From Lachnospiraceae bacterium (lineage in GTDB: Bacteria; Bacillota; Clostridia; Lachnospirales; Lachnospiraceae), in contig JAFXJR010000021.1 in NCBI GenBank assembly GCA_017532145.1, positions 1-34,075 of the forward strand: a stretch of 34,075 nucleotides of DNA, in the 5' to 3' direction. Shown here one piece after another: positions 7,226 to 16,533 of this stretch. A model generated the notes under the pieces. That model was not told the origin of the DNA. It made no database searches and saw only the letters and a program-made list of their open reading frames with translations. Numbering within the stretch: the stretch's first letter is position 1; every line of letters begins with the position of its first letter. Made by a program: the position numbers and the translations under genes.

Positions 7226-8707
7226 CTAAATAATAATGCAAACCATACCTCCATTACTGTCATTAACAATCTTCTGCATGGTTTCCTGCAATTTTACTTG
7301 ACTTTCCTCTCCTATCATAGCAATTTTACCACTGATTCCATCATTGACCAGCTGTTCCACCGTTTTGCCAAAAATATTGGTTTCCCAGATACCCTCCTCT
7401 CCGGTATCTGCATCGGAAATATAACGAATCAAATCCTCTGCCTGCTCCTGAGTACCTACAATAGGAGAAATCTCGGTTTCAATATTGGCACGAATCATAT
7501 GGATACTGGGACTTTCTGCCTTAATCTTTACCCCAAACTTATTGCCATGACGAATAACCTCCGGCCGATCCAAAACGATTTCACTGCGTTCCGGTGTTAC
7601 TACACCATACCCCTTATACCGTACAGCTTCTACTGCATGAAGTACCTTGGCATACTCCTTTTTCATCTGTGCCATCTCCCGCAAAACGGACAGAAGCTGA
7701 TATTCACTACTGATATTTTCCCCAATCAAATCACTTAACATCTCAAAATAATAAGTATCATCTACATCCAGAGTGACGCAGACACAGCCGCTTGCCATAT
7801 CCACCCCATCTATCTTACATTTTCTGATATATTCACTTTCTAAATCCAGACTTCCGGAGGCCACATCCTTTACCTGCCCGATTCTTCCCATCAGTTCCTT
7901 AATCTGGGTAATCATATCTGCCTTCATCCGATGATTACTTGGCAGCATTTCCACCCATTTGGGCATATAAAATTCAATCATCGTCAGAGGAAACTCATGA
8001 AGTACCTTTTCAATGATCTGATGAATATCCTCCTTCTTCAATTGTTCACAGTTGACAGGTAAGGCACTGACCTGGTATTTTTTACTGATTTCCTCTGACA
8101 GCCGAATTGCCTCATCCCCATAGGGTCTCACCGTATTGACCAATACCAAAAAAGGCTTTTGCAGTTTTTTCAGTTCCTGAATCGTCCGTTCCTCTGCACT
8201 TACATAGTTTTCTCTGGGTATTTCTCCAAAGCTGCCGTCACAGGTAACAACGATACCAATGGTGGAATGGTCGGTAATTACCTTGCGGGTACCAATTTCA
8301 GCAGCCTGAGTAAAGGGAATCTCTTCTGCTGACCATGGTGTTTTTACCAGACGCTCCACCTCATCCTCCATATGACCACTGGCTCCTTCTACCATATAAC
8401 CCACACAATCGATTAAACGTACTTTAACATCAATATCTCCGCTTATGGTAATTCCTGCTGCTTCTTTGGGAATAAACTTAGGCTCTGTAGTCGTAATCGT
8501 CTTTCCTCCGGAGCTTTGCGGAAGTTCATCCTGCGCCCGCATCCGTTCATGCTCCTCCTGTATATTCGGCAGTACCATAATATCCATAAAACGCTTGATA
8601 AAGGTAGATTTTCCCGTACGTACCGGTCCAACCACTCCTAGGTAGATTTCTCCTCCCGTCCTGGACTGTATATCCTGATACAGATTATGTGTATGTATTG
8701 TATCCAT
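7226..8707 (-). CDS. spoIVA: Stage IV sporulation protein A, spore coat morphogenetic ATPase
   Basis: SpoIVA hydrolyses ATP to polymerise on the forespore surface and forms the basement layer of the spore coat. The 493-residue length fits the family, which is about 492 residues in Bacillus subtilis. The N-terminal TRAFAC-type ATPase region has Walker A GPVRTGKST at 27–35, followed by the characteristic RAQDELPQSSGGKTI and TTTEPKFIPKEA segments. The C-terminus ends GGMVCIII, as expected for the membrane-surface anchor. I chose the ATG at 8707 because GGGGAG lies 9 nt before it; an in-frame ATG at 8728 lacks a good site. It follows tyrS by about 72 nt. A sigma-E promoter is expected from the family, but I could not place one convincingly. 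It marks the organism as an endospore former. Confidence 0.96.
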   Translation of the reverse strand: MDTIHTHNLYQDIQSRTGGEIYLGVVGPVRTGKSTFIKRFMDIMVLPNIQEEHERMRAQDELPQSSGGKTITTTEPKFIPKEAAGITISGDIDVKVRLIDCVGYMVEGASGHMEDEVERLVKTPWSAEEIPFTQAAEIGTRKVITDHSTIGIVVTCDGSFGEIPRENYVSAEERTIQELKKLQKPFLVLVNTVRPYGDEAIRLSEEISKKYQVSALPVNCEQLKKEDIHQIIEKVLHEFPLTMIEFYMPKWVEMLPSNHRMKADMITQIKELMGRIGQVKDVASGSLDLESEYIRKCKIDGVDMASGCVCVTLDVDDTYYFEMLSDLIGENISSEYQLLSVLREMAQMKKEYAKVLHAVEAVRYKGYGVVTPERSEIVLDRPEVIRHGNKFGVKIKAESPSIHMIRANIETEISPIVGTQEQAEDLIRYISDADTGEEGIWETNIFGKTVEQLVNDGISGKIAMIGEESQVKLQETMQKIVNDSNGGMVCIII

Positions 8708-8759
8708 ATGAACAAGCTCCCCTTCCATATATACTGATACAATATATGAAGAGAAGCCT

Positions 8760-8786
8760 GTCGTTATACCTTCTAGTCGTTATACC
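8760..8786. repeat. Tandem 11-nt direct repeat between tyrS and spoIVA
   Basis: GTCGTTATACC occurs twice at a 16-nt period. The second copy contains the tyrS stop codon. It may be a simple duplication or a paired protein site upstream of spoIVA; nothing in the sequence decides between these. Confidence 0.5.
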
Positions 8787-10000
8787 AACAGAATCTTCCG
8801 GAAGTTCTTCTTTCCTCTCTTTAAAATAAGCCCTTCCTTTAACTGACTGCTGTTAAATACTGCTTTTATGTCTGTCACCTTTTCACCATCCACAGACACA
8901 CCGCCCTGTTCTACTGCCCTACGGCCTTCCGACCGGGAAGCTACCAGACCGGAAACCGTCAGCATCGTCAGAATATCTATGGTATCCTCTGTCAATTGCT
9001 CCTGTGTCAGTTCAGCAGTGGGCATATCAGCTGCATTCCCACTGGAAAATAAAGCTCTGGCACTTTCCTTTGCTTTATTCGCCTCATCCTCTCCATGAAT
9101 CATTTTGGTTAGCTCAAAGGCCAGAATCTCCTTAGCCTGATTCAGATCACTACCCTCCCAACGATCCATTTCGTCAATTTGCTCCAAGGGCAGGAAGGTC
9201 AGCATACGGATACATTTCAACACATCTGCATCTGCTACATTCCTCCAGTACTGGAAAAATTCAAAGGGAGAGGTTTTATTCGGATCCAGCCATACGGCTC
9301 CCTTTTGAGTCTTACCCATCTTCTTTCCCTCTGAATTTAACAGCAGGGTAATCGTCATGGCATAGGCATCCTTACCCAGCTTTCTTCTAATCAGCTCTGT
9401 ACCTCCCAGCATATTGCTCCACTGGTCATCACCGCCAAACTGCATATTACAGCCATATTTCTGGTATAACACATAAAAGTCATAGCTTTGCATAATCATA
9501 TAGTTAAACTCCAGAAAGCTCAATCCCTTTTCCATCCGCTGTTTATAGCACTCCGCTGCCAGCATACGATTCACGCTAAAGTGGGCTCCTACCTCTCTTA
9601 ATACCTCAATATAGTTTAAATCCATCAGCCAGTCTGCATTGTTGACCATCATAGCCTTTCCATCAGAAAAGTCGATAAATTTGCTCATCTGTGCCTTAAA
9701 GCAGTCACAGTTATGCTGAATGATTTCCGGTGTCATCATAGTACGCATATCACTTCTGCCGGAGGGGTCTCCAATCATGCCTGTACCACCACCAATTAAA
9801 GCAATCGGCTTATTGCCTGCCATCTGGAGACGCTTCATCAAACATAGAGCCATAAAATGGCCTACATGCAGACTGTCTGCAGTAGGGTCAAAGCCAATAT
9901 AAAAGGTGGCCTTTCCATTATTGATTAATTCCTTAATCTCCTCTTCATCGGTTAACTGAGCTAAGAGTCCCCTTGCCTTTAATTCTTCAAATACTGTCAT
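8780..10000 (-). CDS. tyrS: Tyrosyl-tRNA synthetase
   Basis: This class I aminoacyl-tRNA synthetase charges tRNA-Tyr. The 406-residue protein has the HIGH-type motif HVGH at 45–48 within [16 protein letters not shown], the tyrosine-site region [10 protein letters not shown] at 187–196, and the KMSKS-type loop KMGKT at 227–231. A C-terminal S4-like RNA-binding domain covers the last 70 or so residues ([16 protein letters not shown] onward). The ATG at 10000 has AAAGGAG 7 nt upstream; an apparent TTG extension to 10018 is unlikely because it contains that site. Expression is governed by the T-box leader just upstream. Confidence 0.97.
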   Translation of the reverse strand: MTVFEELKARGLLAQLTDEEEIKELINNGKATFYIGFDPTADSLHVGHFMALCLMKRLQMAGNKPIALIGGGTGMIGDPSGRSDMRTMMTPEIIQHNCDCFKAQMSKFIDFSDGKAMMVNNADWLMDLNYIEVLREVGAHFSVNRMLAAECYKQRMEKGLSFLEFNYMIMQSYDFYVLYQKYGCNMQFGGDDQWSNMLGGTELIRRKLGKDAYAMTITLLLNSEGKKMGKTQKGAVWLDPNKTSPFEFFQYWRNVADADVLKCIRMLTFLPLEQIDEMDRWEGSDLNQAKEILAFELTKMIHGEDEANKAKESARALFSSGNAADMPTAELTQEQLTEDTIDILTMLTVSGLVASRSEGRRAVEQGGVSVDGEKVTDIKAVFNSSQLKEGLILKRGKKNFRKILLV

Positions 10001-10088
10001 TTTTCTACTCCTTTCCAAACCTTCGCTGTTATCTTTGTTTTCCTTTTCCCCAAAATCAAACAGGGAATGACAAAATATTTACTACAAG

Positions 10089-10370
10089 AAAAAAACCGCC
10101 CCATGCATCTAACATAGGACGGCTTTTCTCCGTGGTACCACCTAATTTTACAGAAAACTTTCATCTTCTGCCTTTGCGGGTATCCGTCAACAGACTTCCT
10201 CCCTGCTCTTAACGCGAGTCATACGTCACCACCTACTAAAGTCTGGCTTCTACCAGCTTATTCTGCCGTGCAGCTCCCGGATGTATTCACAAACAGCTTT
10301 CCCTGCACCTCTCATCAACCGGTTGCTTTCTGTAGATTCCACTGTCCGCTACTTCTTCCGTTCGTAGCCT
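10089..10370 (-). promoter_or_regulatory. tyrS: Tyrosine-specific T-box leader of tyrS
   Basis: This cis-acting RNA senses uncharged tRNA-Tyr and blocks a terminator. The T-box core AGGTGGTACCACGGAG lies at 10128–10143 (minus strand). The terminator at 10096–10122 pairs CCGTCCTATG with CATGGGGCGG over 10 bp, followed by TTTTTTTC. In the Stem I region GTGAATACATCC places a UAC tyrosine specifier at 10283–10285, matching the downstream synthetase. The leader fills the gap between the GH31 stop codon and tyrS, so its promoter must overlap the very end of the GH31 gene; I see only weak candidates there. About 85 nt with no clear feature separate the terminator from the tyrS start. Confidence 0.93.
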
Positions 10371-10382
10371 TTTGATTCTGTT

Positions 10383-13300
10383 TTATTTTACATATTTATT
10401 AGCAAAACGCATCAGCATTGCTGCACACTCTGCTCTGGTTGCCTCTCCCTTAGGATCCATACGGAAGGAGGTTTTTGCCTCATCATTAGGCTTACCCGTA
10501 ATCATCTCTACTGCAGTTGCCCACTGCATATACTTCACTGCCCATTCACTTACGCTCTTTGCATCGGTAAAGGTACTTAAATCCTTTTTATCACTCACAT
10601 TGTACTTGCATACATTTGCATACTCATAAAGCATCTTGGCAATCTGTTCACGGGTGATATTTAAATCGATACCGAAGCTGCCATCTCCCATACCCGATAC
10701 AATCTTATTCTGGTAAGCCCAGATAATCGCATTACTGTACCACTTACCAGCAGGTACATCGGAGAACTGCTGCTTAAATTCTACCTTTGGCTCTCCTGCC
10801 ATACGATAGAGAACGGTAGCAAACATGGATCTGCTCAGTGGACGATCCGGCTGGAACTGAGTAGTATTGGTAATTACTCCCATAATCTCTCTGTCATATA
10901 CATATTTTACACTTTCATACTTCCAGTTATTCGGAATAACATCCACATCCGTGATATTCCATTTCTTTTCCTTAATTTCAGCCTCTTCCAAGCCATTAAT
11001 TGCTGTTTGCAGAGCCTTCTGTGCTTTATCTACATCTGCCTGAGTTGCTTTCGTATTGGTCAGCATACCTTGGGCTGCCTTTAAGGCATCACTAAAGGTT
11101 TTCCAGCTGGCATCCGTGTAATTACCCTGTTTCTTATCTTTGTTTGTATTAACCAGAGTCTGAAGAGTGGCCTTATTGACCTTAACCGGCTCAGGAGTTG
11201 TCATTGTCTTCAAGCTATTTGCTGCATTCTGCAGAGCAGTTTTCGCTGCATCCACTTCTTTCTGAACAGCATCTTCCTTAGCCAGTACGGCTTGGGCTGC
11301 TTTCAAGGCATCACTAAAGGTCTTCCAGCTGGCATCCGTATAATTTCCCTGAGTCTTATCCTTATGCATATTAACCAGCGCCTGTAACACAGACTTATCC
11401 ATTATCTCATCTGGTGTATCTGGTGTCTCAGGTGTCTTTGTTTGTAAACCATCCACTGCTGTCTGAAGTGCTGCTTTTGCTTCATCCACCTCATCCTGAG
11501 TTGCCTTTTCCTTAGCCAGTACTTCCTGTGCGGTTGTTAATGCCTGATTAAAGGCTGTCCAACTGTCATCTGTATAGTCTCCCTGGGTCTTATCTGCATG
11601 AGCATTAACCAGAGTCTGTAATTCTTGCTTATTTACAGCAGGCATTTCTTCTCCTATAAACTCATTGCCATAAAGCACTATTTCTGCAATACGGGCATAT
11701 CGGTCATTTTCTTCTGCAATACGTCCTACTGCACCCTTAACTGTCAGTTTTACATATTTTGCAGGAACAGCTTCTTCAAAGGAAGTACTTACGAGTATAT
11801 TGGCATTTTGCTGATAGGCAGCTGCATCAACTGTCCCTGAATGTACCAGAGTCCAGTCTTCTCCATCCTCACTGACAGAAATATCAAAGGAAGTAACTCC
11901 TCCATTTTTCAATGTGTGGGAGATAAAGTCTAACTTACCAACCTTATAAGTGCCATCCAGGGTCATTACCAAATCCTTAGGCAGTCCTACATTACCTCCA
12001 CTGTAGGGTGATTCCCAATAGCTTCCTAAATCACCATCAAAGGCTTTATCCGCTGTATTCTGCTCACTATAGAGTCCCTCTGCTGAAATCCTGCTGCTGG
12101 GAATTTCCATGAAAATCTCAGGTACACCTGTCTCTGAGGTATCAGTAGTAATCAGGCTGAAATCGGGTCCAATTAAGTCTACCAGTGTTAAGTCCATTAC
12201 CGCAGCATCAGAAGTGGAAATCTCCTGCTTTGCCTTCATGGTAATGGTTGCCAGCACACCGGAGCCGCTAAACAGATTCCTGTCTCCTCTGTTTGCATAC
12301 GCCAGATTGTAGTAAGCCGTACCATCTTCATAGGTTTTGTTAACATTCATATCCTCCATGTCAGCAATGTCGCCACTTGGACTAATGGAAACAAACTCTA
12401 CCTTCTCAGGGTCATAAGGCAGTACATGACCAAAGGCATTTAAATTCGCTACTGAATCTGCATATACCGTAATCTCAAAGGTTTCCTCTGCTGCCACCGT
12501 CTCCTTATCAGGGATGAGATAAATATTACCTGCCACATTACCTCTCTTGGAGGTACCTCCATCCAACTGGAACATGGTAAAGGCATAGTCATATACATCA
12601 TAGATATTATTATTATTAATATCCCCATAACGCTTTTGAATCTGGTCAACAAAAACTGCTCCATCCTTTGGTGAAGTACCCAGATAGTTACGCATATTGG
12701 TATAGTCTCCATCAAGGACAGTGGTATTCTTATTGGTACTTCCTACAGCAAAGGCTCTGGTTCCATCCTTTTTATGAACAGCCAGCTCATTACAAGAGAA
12801 AAATCCTCCCTTGGACTCCTTTGTAATCAGCTTTACATAGCGGGCAGCCACATCTGTAAAGGTAACTGTCTTTATATTTTCTTCCAAGGGTCCTTGTTCA
12901 TTATAGGTCCATGGAGTTTCTGTACCATCCTGTCTCTTTATCCAATGAACTCCATCCAGACTGGTATAAACATCCATCTTTGTTACTAACCCATTTCCAT
13001 AGTTATCTCCTCTGGGATAGTATTCAAACTTATCCAATTCATAAGCTGCTCCCAAGTCAATAATCACAGGAGTCTGTTCTGTTACCACATTACCTGTAGA
13101 GTGGAACATGGTTTCAACATTGTGGTCAGTAGCATGAGCAAGTGCACCCCACTGGTCTCCCCCTGTAAAAATGATTTCCATATCCGGTACATTTCTCCAG
13201 GGGTCTTCCTTGGAAGAAGTTACTACCTCCTCAGACCAATCAGAATATCCATCTGCATTTCTTGCACGTACCTTGTAGGTATGCTGAGAATTGTACTCCA

Positions 13301-16300
13301 AATCTACATGCTCAAACTCTGTTACATTGCCTACTGTATTAACGATACCATCCACCATAACTTCATAGCTGGTAGCATCTGCTACTTCATCCCAGGTCAG
13401 TTTAATACTGGTAGGAGTTTTGTCTTCTTCTGCCGCTGTTAAATTAGCAGGAGCAGTGAGACTGGTATTTTCTTCATCCTTGGAAAGATTTCCTTCATTG
13501 GCAAACCCATTGATGGTGAGAGTCTGTTCATTTTCCTGACTGTTAGTTTTTGCAAGTTTTACATACAGCTTAGGTGCAACTTCCACATCTGCTACCATTG
13601 CTATCATCTGTGTTTCCTTTTCAGGAGCATAGGTTTCTATGGAAGGATTCGCATCATAGAAATAAAGTACCTGTCCTTCTTCTGGCTCTGTTGTATCAAA
13701 CTCTTCCTTAGAATTTACTTTTTTCTCATTTAATTGCTGATTTCCATTCTTAGCTACAATGGAAGTAGGTTCTTTAGATACATTTACAATAAAAGTAGTG
13801 GTCTTTTGACTGTCATAATCCTTATAAGTTCCAGTAGAAGCCTTTGCTGTTAGTGTAGCCGTATCTCCTTCCACCTTTGACTCATAAACCGTCTTGACAT
13901 GCTCACCATAGGAAATATTATCAATCACTCCATAGTCTGCATCAGTAACAGAATCATTTTCCACATATTTACCATCATCCTCATATACGGTATAAGAAGA
14001 TGTTCCTGCCGGCCAGAACTCTACAAATCTCTTAGTTTTATCAATTTGGCTAGGATTATTATTCTCGTTATACATAGGAATAATGGCGCCATTTTTCACA
14101 AATACAGGCAGTTTCCATAAAGGAGCATCAAAGTTATTCAGAGTCTGTCCGCCCCGATACTGCTCACCAGTAAAATAATCAATCCAAATCTGATCCTTGT
14201 CGGGCAGATAGATTCCATTCCTTACATCATCCCCATTTTCCTCTTTAGCAGCTGTTTCTGTATAAATAGGAGCAATTAACAGATTTTCTCCCCACATATA
14301 CTGATACTGCATAGCAGTCTCATTATAGGTATGCTCATCCTCCGGATACTGCAGGAACATAGCACGAACCATGGGCAGTCCGGTATCTTCATTTCCTGTA
14401 TCAATATTCGCTGCTGCAGCTGCATTGGTATAAACATAAGGCATCATGCGGGCTTTCAGCTTTAAGTACATACGGGAAATGCCTGTATAGGGATCACCGA
14501 AGGTATAAGGCATCTTGCCATAGCTTCCCCAACCATCCATATTTAACATCTGAACCGAAAAGGCCTTCCACTGGGTATCACGGGTAGCAATCAAATCGCT
14601 TCCGCCAAAAATACCATCCATATCACTTCCAATATTCGGATTACCGCTGAGAGACTGCCCAATATAGGTAGGAATATGGAAACGGATATATTCCCAGTTT
14701 CCTCCATACTGATCTCCTGTCCACACACTCATAAATCTCTGGGAGCCTGCCCAGCCATCCAGGGAAATAATATTTGGTCTATACTTTAACTCTTCCACTA
14801 TGGTATCATAGGCAAATTTTACGCCATTTAAACCAAAAGAATATCCAGCTCCCACCCAGGCCACATCTGTTTTTAAGGTGGTAATACCGCCAATGCTCAC
14901 CTCCTTCTGGAAATCACGAAGCAGATGCCACTCTGTCGCAGCATTAGAATCCGGAGTTAAATTACTTTGAGTCCAAAGACCTGTTTCAATACCTTTTGAC
15001 CGCGCATATTCTGTAAAATTTTTCAGGTTGTTTACATTGGCTTCAATAGCAGCCAGTCTTTCTGTAGAACTATTACCATTTGCCTCCACACCACCAGTTT
15101 TCCTGTAACCATTTTGTCCATAACCACAGCCATAACCATCATTAGGCAGGAAATAGCCAAATGGCATATCATAAGTTTCATAATCATCAATCACTGCTCT
15201 TGCAGAATACTTCTCTGGTGTAGAAACATCGGAGGGGAACAAATCCACATGAACACTTGGTTTTTCTCCATTTAATGACTCTACCTGTGTACCTGCCTCC
15301 AAACGGTAGGAAGCGCTCATTCCGCTTTCAAACATGGAGTTTCCCTCAGAGGCAGCAGAATCACTGCCCTTCCAGGTCCATTTCTTGCTTCCTGATTCAT
15401 CTGACCAGGAATCTCTGTTATAGCAGTTTAAATGACCTTCATAAAAGCCATACTCAGGCAGAAGCACGGGATTTCCTGTGACCTTAAAATATCCCTGTAA
15501 AATATCCTGTACTACCTGGGCTTCATTTGTTCCATCAGAAAGGAAGAAATAAGCATCATATTCACTTTCATTATGTACTGCTCTGACAGAATCCGGCCTA
15601 TTATTTCCAAAATCATAATTACCCTGGGCAAAGGTGTTTCTTAAAATACCATAGCCCTCTGTGGTATAATAAAAGGGATTAGGGGAAGATACATTATTAT
15701 TCTCCCACTTATTTTCATTTACAATATTAATAGTATCTCCCGTATGGATAAACCGTCCGTTCTGGGTTCCACCGCCAAAGAACTGCTCGTCTGTCTGCTT
15801 TGCTACAGTCTGTACAGTGGCTTTGTCGTTAATAATCAGACCATCCTTTTCCTCCATCACCACCTGATCCTTATAAAGAACCGTCATTACCGCAGTACTC
15901 TTATTAAATTTAATTTTGGTCTCACCGCTGGTAATCACAACTTCTGTATCCGTTTCACTGACACTCGCTTCCGGATGGGTATATTTATCCGATTCATCCG
16001 GATATTGGGGAATTTTTGCTACATGATTGACATCACGAGGCGTAGCATACTTGCTAAAGGTACCAGTAGGGTCTACATTGTAGCGGAAAATTCCATCCTC
16101 CAAAAAGGTGATTTTTGCCGTTACTGCATTATCATTAAAGCTTACCTTTACAATATGGGCGTCACTCTCATCCACCTGTGCTGAGGTAACACTTTCTAAC
16201 TCTCCTCTGAAAACCGTATTTGCATAGACAGGTGCAGGAATAGCAAACGGGGGAAGAAGGAGTCCTGCTGCAGTTAAAACAGATACAATCTTAGCAGCAG

Positions 16301-16331
16301 TTTTTTTTCTTAATTTTTTATTAAATCTCAT
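10383..16331 (-). CDS. Giant S-layer-anchored GH31 glycosidase, predicted alpha-N-acetylgalactosaminidase type
   Basis: The 1982-residue exported enzyme has a signal peptide (1–37, cleavage after VYA). In order it shows a GH31 N-terminal beta domain and catalytic barrel (about 60–760), a C-terminal beta region (760–935), FN3 (962–1040), a first CBM32/F5-8C-like domain (1050–1187), a dockerin-like segment GDINNNNIYDVYDYA (1236–1250), a cohesin-like domain (1265–1400), a second CBM32-like domain (1410–1556), three FIVAR repeats (1566–1782) and three SLH repeats (1790–1982). The predicted nucleophile is D489 in KTDVAWVG and the acid/base is D540 in WTGDQYGG. Segments such as LWTQSNLTPD and IGSDMDGIFGG resemble, from memory, the Enterococcus faecalis Nag31A-type GH31 group active on alpha-GalNAc. 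A mucin O-glycan substrate is therefore inferred; the GH31 assignment itself is firm. SLH repeats indicate cell-wall attachment. The ATG follows AAAGGAG. Confidence 0.93.
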   Translation of the reverse strand: MRFNKKLRKKTAAKIVSVLTAAGLLLPPFAIPAPVYANTVFRGELESVTSAQVDESDAHIVKVSFNDNAVTAKITFLEDGIFRYNVDPTGTFSKYATPRDVNHVAKIPQYPDESDKYTHPEASVSETDTEVVITSGETKIKFNKSTAVMTVLYKDQVVMEEKDGLIINDKATVQTVAKQTDEQFFGGGTQNGRFIHTGDTINIVNENKWENNNVSSPNPFYYTTEGYGILRNTFAQGNYDFGNNRPDSVRAVHNESEYDAYFFLSDGTNEAQVVQDILQGYFKVTGNPVLLPEYGFYEGHLNCYNRDSWSDESGSKKWTWKGSDSAASEGNSMFESGMSASYRLEAGTQVESLNGEKPSVHVDLFPSDVSTPEKYSARAVIDDYETYDMPFGYFLPNDGYGCGYGQNGYRKTGGVEANGNSSTERLAAIEANVNNLKNFTEYARSKGIETGLWTQSNLTPDSNAATEWHLLRDFQKEVSIGGITTLKTDVAWVGAGYSFGLNGVKFAYDTIVEELKYRPNIISLDGWAGSQRFMSVWTGDQYGGNWEYIRFHIPTYIGQSLSGNPNIGSDMDGIFGGSDLIATRDTQWKAFSVQMLNMDGWGSYGKMPYTFGDPYTGISRMYLKLKARMMPYVYTNAAAAANIDTGNEDTGLPMVRAMFLQYPEDEHTYNETAMQYQYMWGENLLIAPIYTETAAKEENGDDVRNGIYLPDKDQIWIDYFTGEQYRGGQTLNNFDAPLWKLPVFVKNGAIIPMYNENNNPSQIDKTKRFVEFWPAGTSSYTVYEDDGKYVENDSVTDADYGVIDNISYGEHVKTVYESKVEGDTATLTAKASTGTYKDYDSQKTTTFIVNVSKEPTSIVAKNGNQQLNEKKVNSKEEFDTTEPEEGQVLYFYDANPSIETYAPEKETQMIAMVADVEVAPKLYVKLAKTNSQENEQTLTINGFANEGNLSKDEENTSLTAPANLTAAEEDKTPTSIKLTWDEVADATSYEVMVDGIVNTVGNVTEFEHVDLEYNSQHTYKVRARNADGYSDWSEEVVTSSKEDPWRNVPDMEIIFTGGDQWGALAHATDHNVETMFHSTGNVVTEQTPVIIDLGAAYELDKFEYYPRGDNYGNGLVTKMDVYTSLDGVHWIKRQDGTETPWTYNEQGPLEENIKTVTFTDVAARYVKLITKESKGGFFSCNELAVHKKDGTRAFAVGSTNKNTTVLDGDYTNMRNYLGTSPKDGAVFVDQIQKRYGDINNNNIYDVYDYAFTMFQLDGGTSKRGNVAGNIYLIPDKETVAAEETFEITVYADSVANLNAFGHVLPYDPEKVEFVSISPSGDIADMEDMNVNKTYEDGTAYYNLAYANRGDRNLFSGSGVLATITMKAKQEISTSDAAVMDLTLVDLIGPDFSLITTDTSETGVPEIFMEIPSSRISAEGLYSEQNTADKAFDGDLGSYWESPYSGGNVGLPKDLVMTLDGTYKVGKLDFISHTLKNGGVTSFDISVSEDGEDWTLVHSGTVDAAAYQQNANILVSTSFEEAVPAKYVKLTVKGAVGRIAEENDRYARIAEIVLYGNEFIGEEMPAVNKQELQTLVNAHADKTQGDYTDDSWTAFNQALTTAQEVLAKEKATQDEVDEAKAALQTAVDGLQTKTPETPDTPDEIMDKSVLQALVNMHKDKTQGNYTDASWKTFSDALKAAQAVLAKEDAVQKEVDAAKTALQNAANSLKTMTTPEPVKVNKATLQTLVNTNKDKKQGNYTDASWKTFSDALKAAQGMLTNTKATQADVDKAQKALQTAINGLEEAEIKEKKWNITDVDVIPNNWKYESVKYVYDREIMGVITNTTQFQPDRPLSRSMFATVLYRMAGEPKVEFKQQFSDVPAGKWYSNAIIWAYQNKIVSGMGDGSFGIDLNITREQIAKMLYEYANVCKYNVSDKKDLSTFTDAKSVSEWAVKYMQWATAVEMITGKPNDEAKTSFRMDPKGEATRAECAAMLMRFANKYVK
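10986..11636 (-). repeat. Three tandem FIVAR-encoding repeats in the GH31 gene
   Basis: Three units of about 195 nt lie at 11442–11636, 11208–11402 and 10986–11180, joined by Pro/Thr-rich linkers. Each encodes about 65 residues of the type LQTLVN–(G)xYTDxSW–AxxxL–VDxAxxALQ. Units 2 and 3 share the identical run GNYTDASWKTFSDALKAAQ, and their DNA is also very similar there. Such repeats usually act as spacers between enzyme and wall anchor and are prone to copy-number change. Confidence 0.88.
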
Positions 16332-16351
16332 AGTCCTCTCCTTTGTGTATA

Positions 16352-16378
16352 CAGATTCATCCGTGCAGGATTAATCTG
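16352..16378. promoter_or_regulatory. Dyad operator or 5'-UTR hairpin upstream of the GH31 gene
   Basis: CAGATTCATCC and GGATTAATCTG form 11-nt arms with one mismatch around GTGCA. The dyad covers the predicted transcription start and ends about 9 nt before the ribosome binding site. This position suits a repressor site or an RNA hairpin. No regulator gene is adjacent. Confidence 0.6.
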
Positions 16379-16381
16379 ACC

Positions 16382-16410
16382 ATTATCGTTCTTTTTTTCC
16401 TTGAAAACAA
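16382..16410 (-). promoter_or_regulatory. Candidate promoter of the GH31 gene
   Basis: On the minus strand TTGTTT, a 17-nt spacer rich in A, and GATAAT lie about 50 nt upstream of the ATG. The -35 match is poor and the -10 match is good, suggesting a weak or activator-assisted promoter. Confidence 0.5.
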
Positions 16411-16533
16411 TTTTTTACTTATTTTTCTCCCTTGAATCCCTCCTTTACCCTGACGAACTGCAGTCTGCGAATTGCAGAAGTATATAGCAAACTACTTTAT
16501 CCTACAGCAATCTGCCGGCATAAGTATCTAAAG

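Noticed and set aside
7217..7738. 173-residue plus-strand frame opposite spoIVA
   Set aside because: It is antisense to a clear conserved gene and overlaps the punA promoter; no motif.
10986..11636. CRISPR array in the repeat region
   Set aside because: The repeats are in-frame protein modules of about 195 nt with linkers, not short direct repeats with unique spacers.
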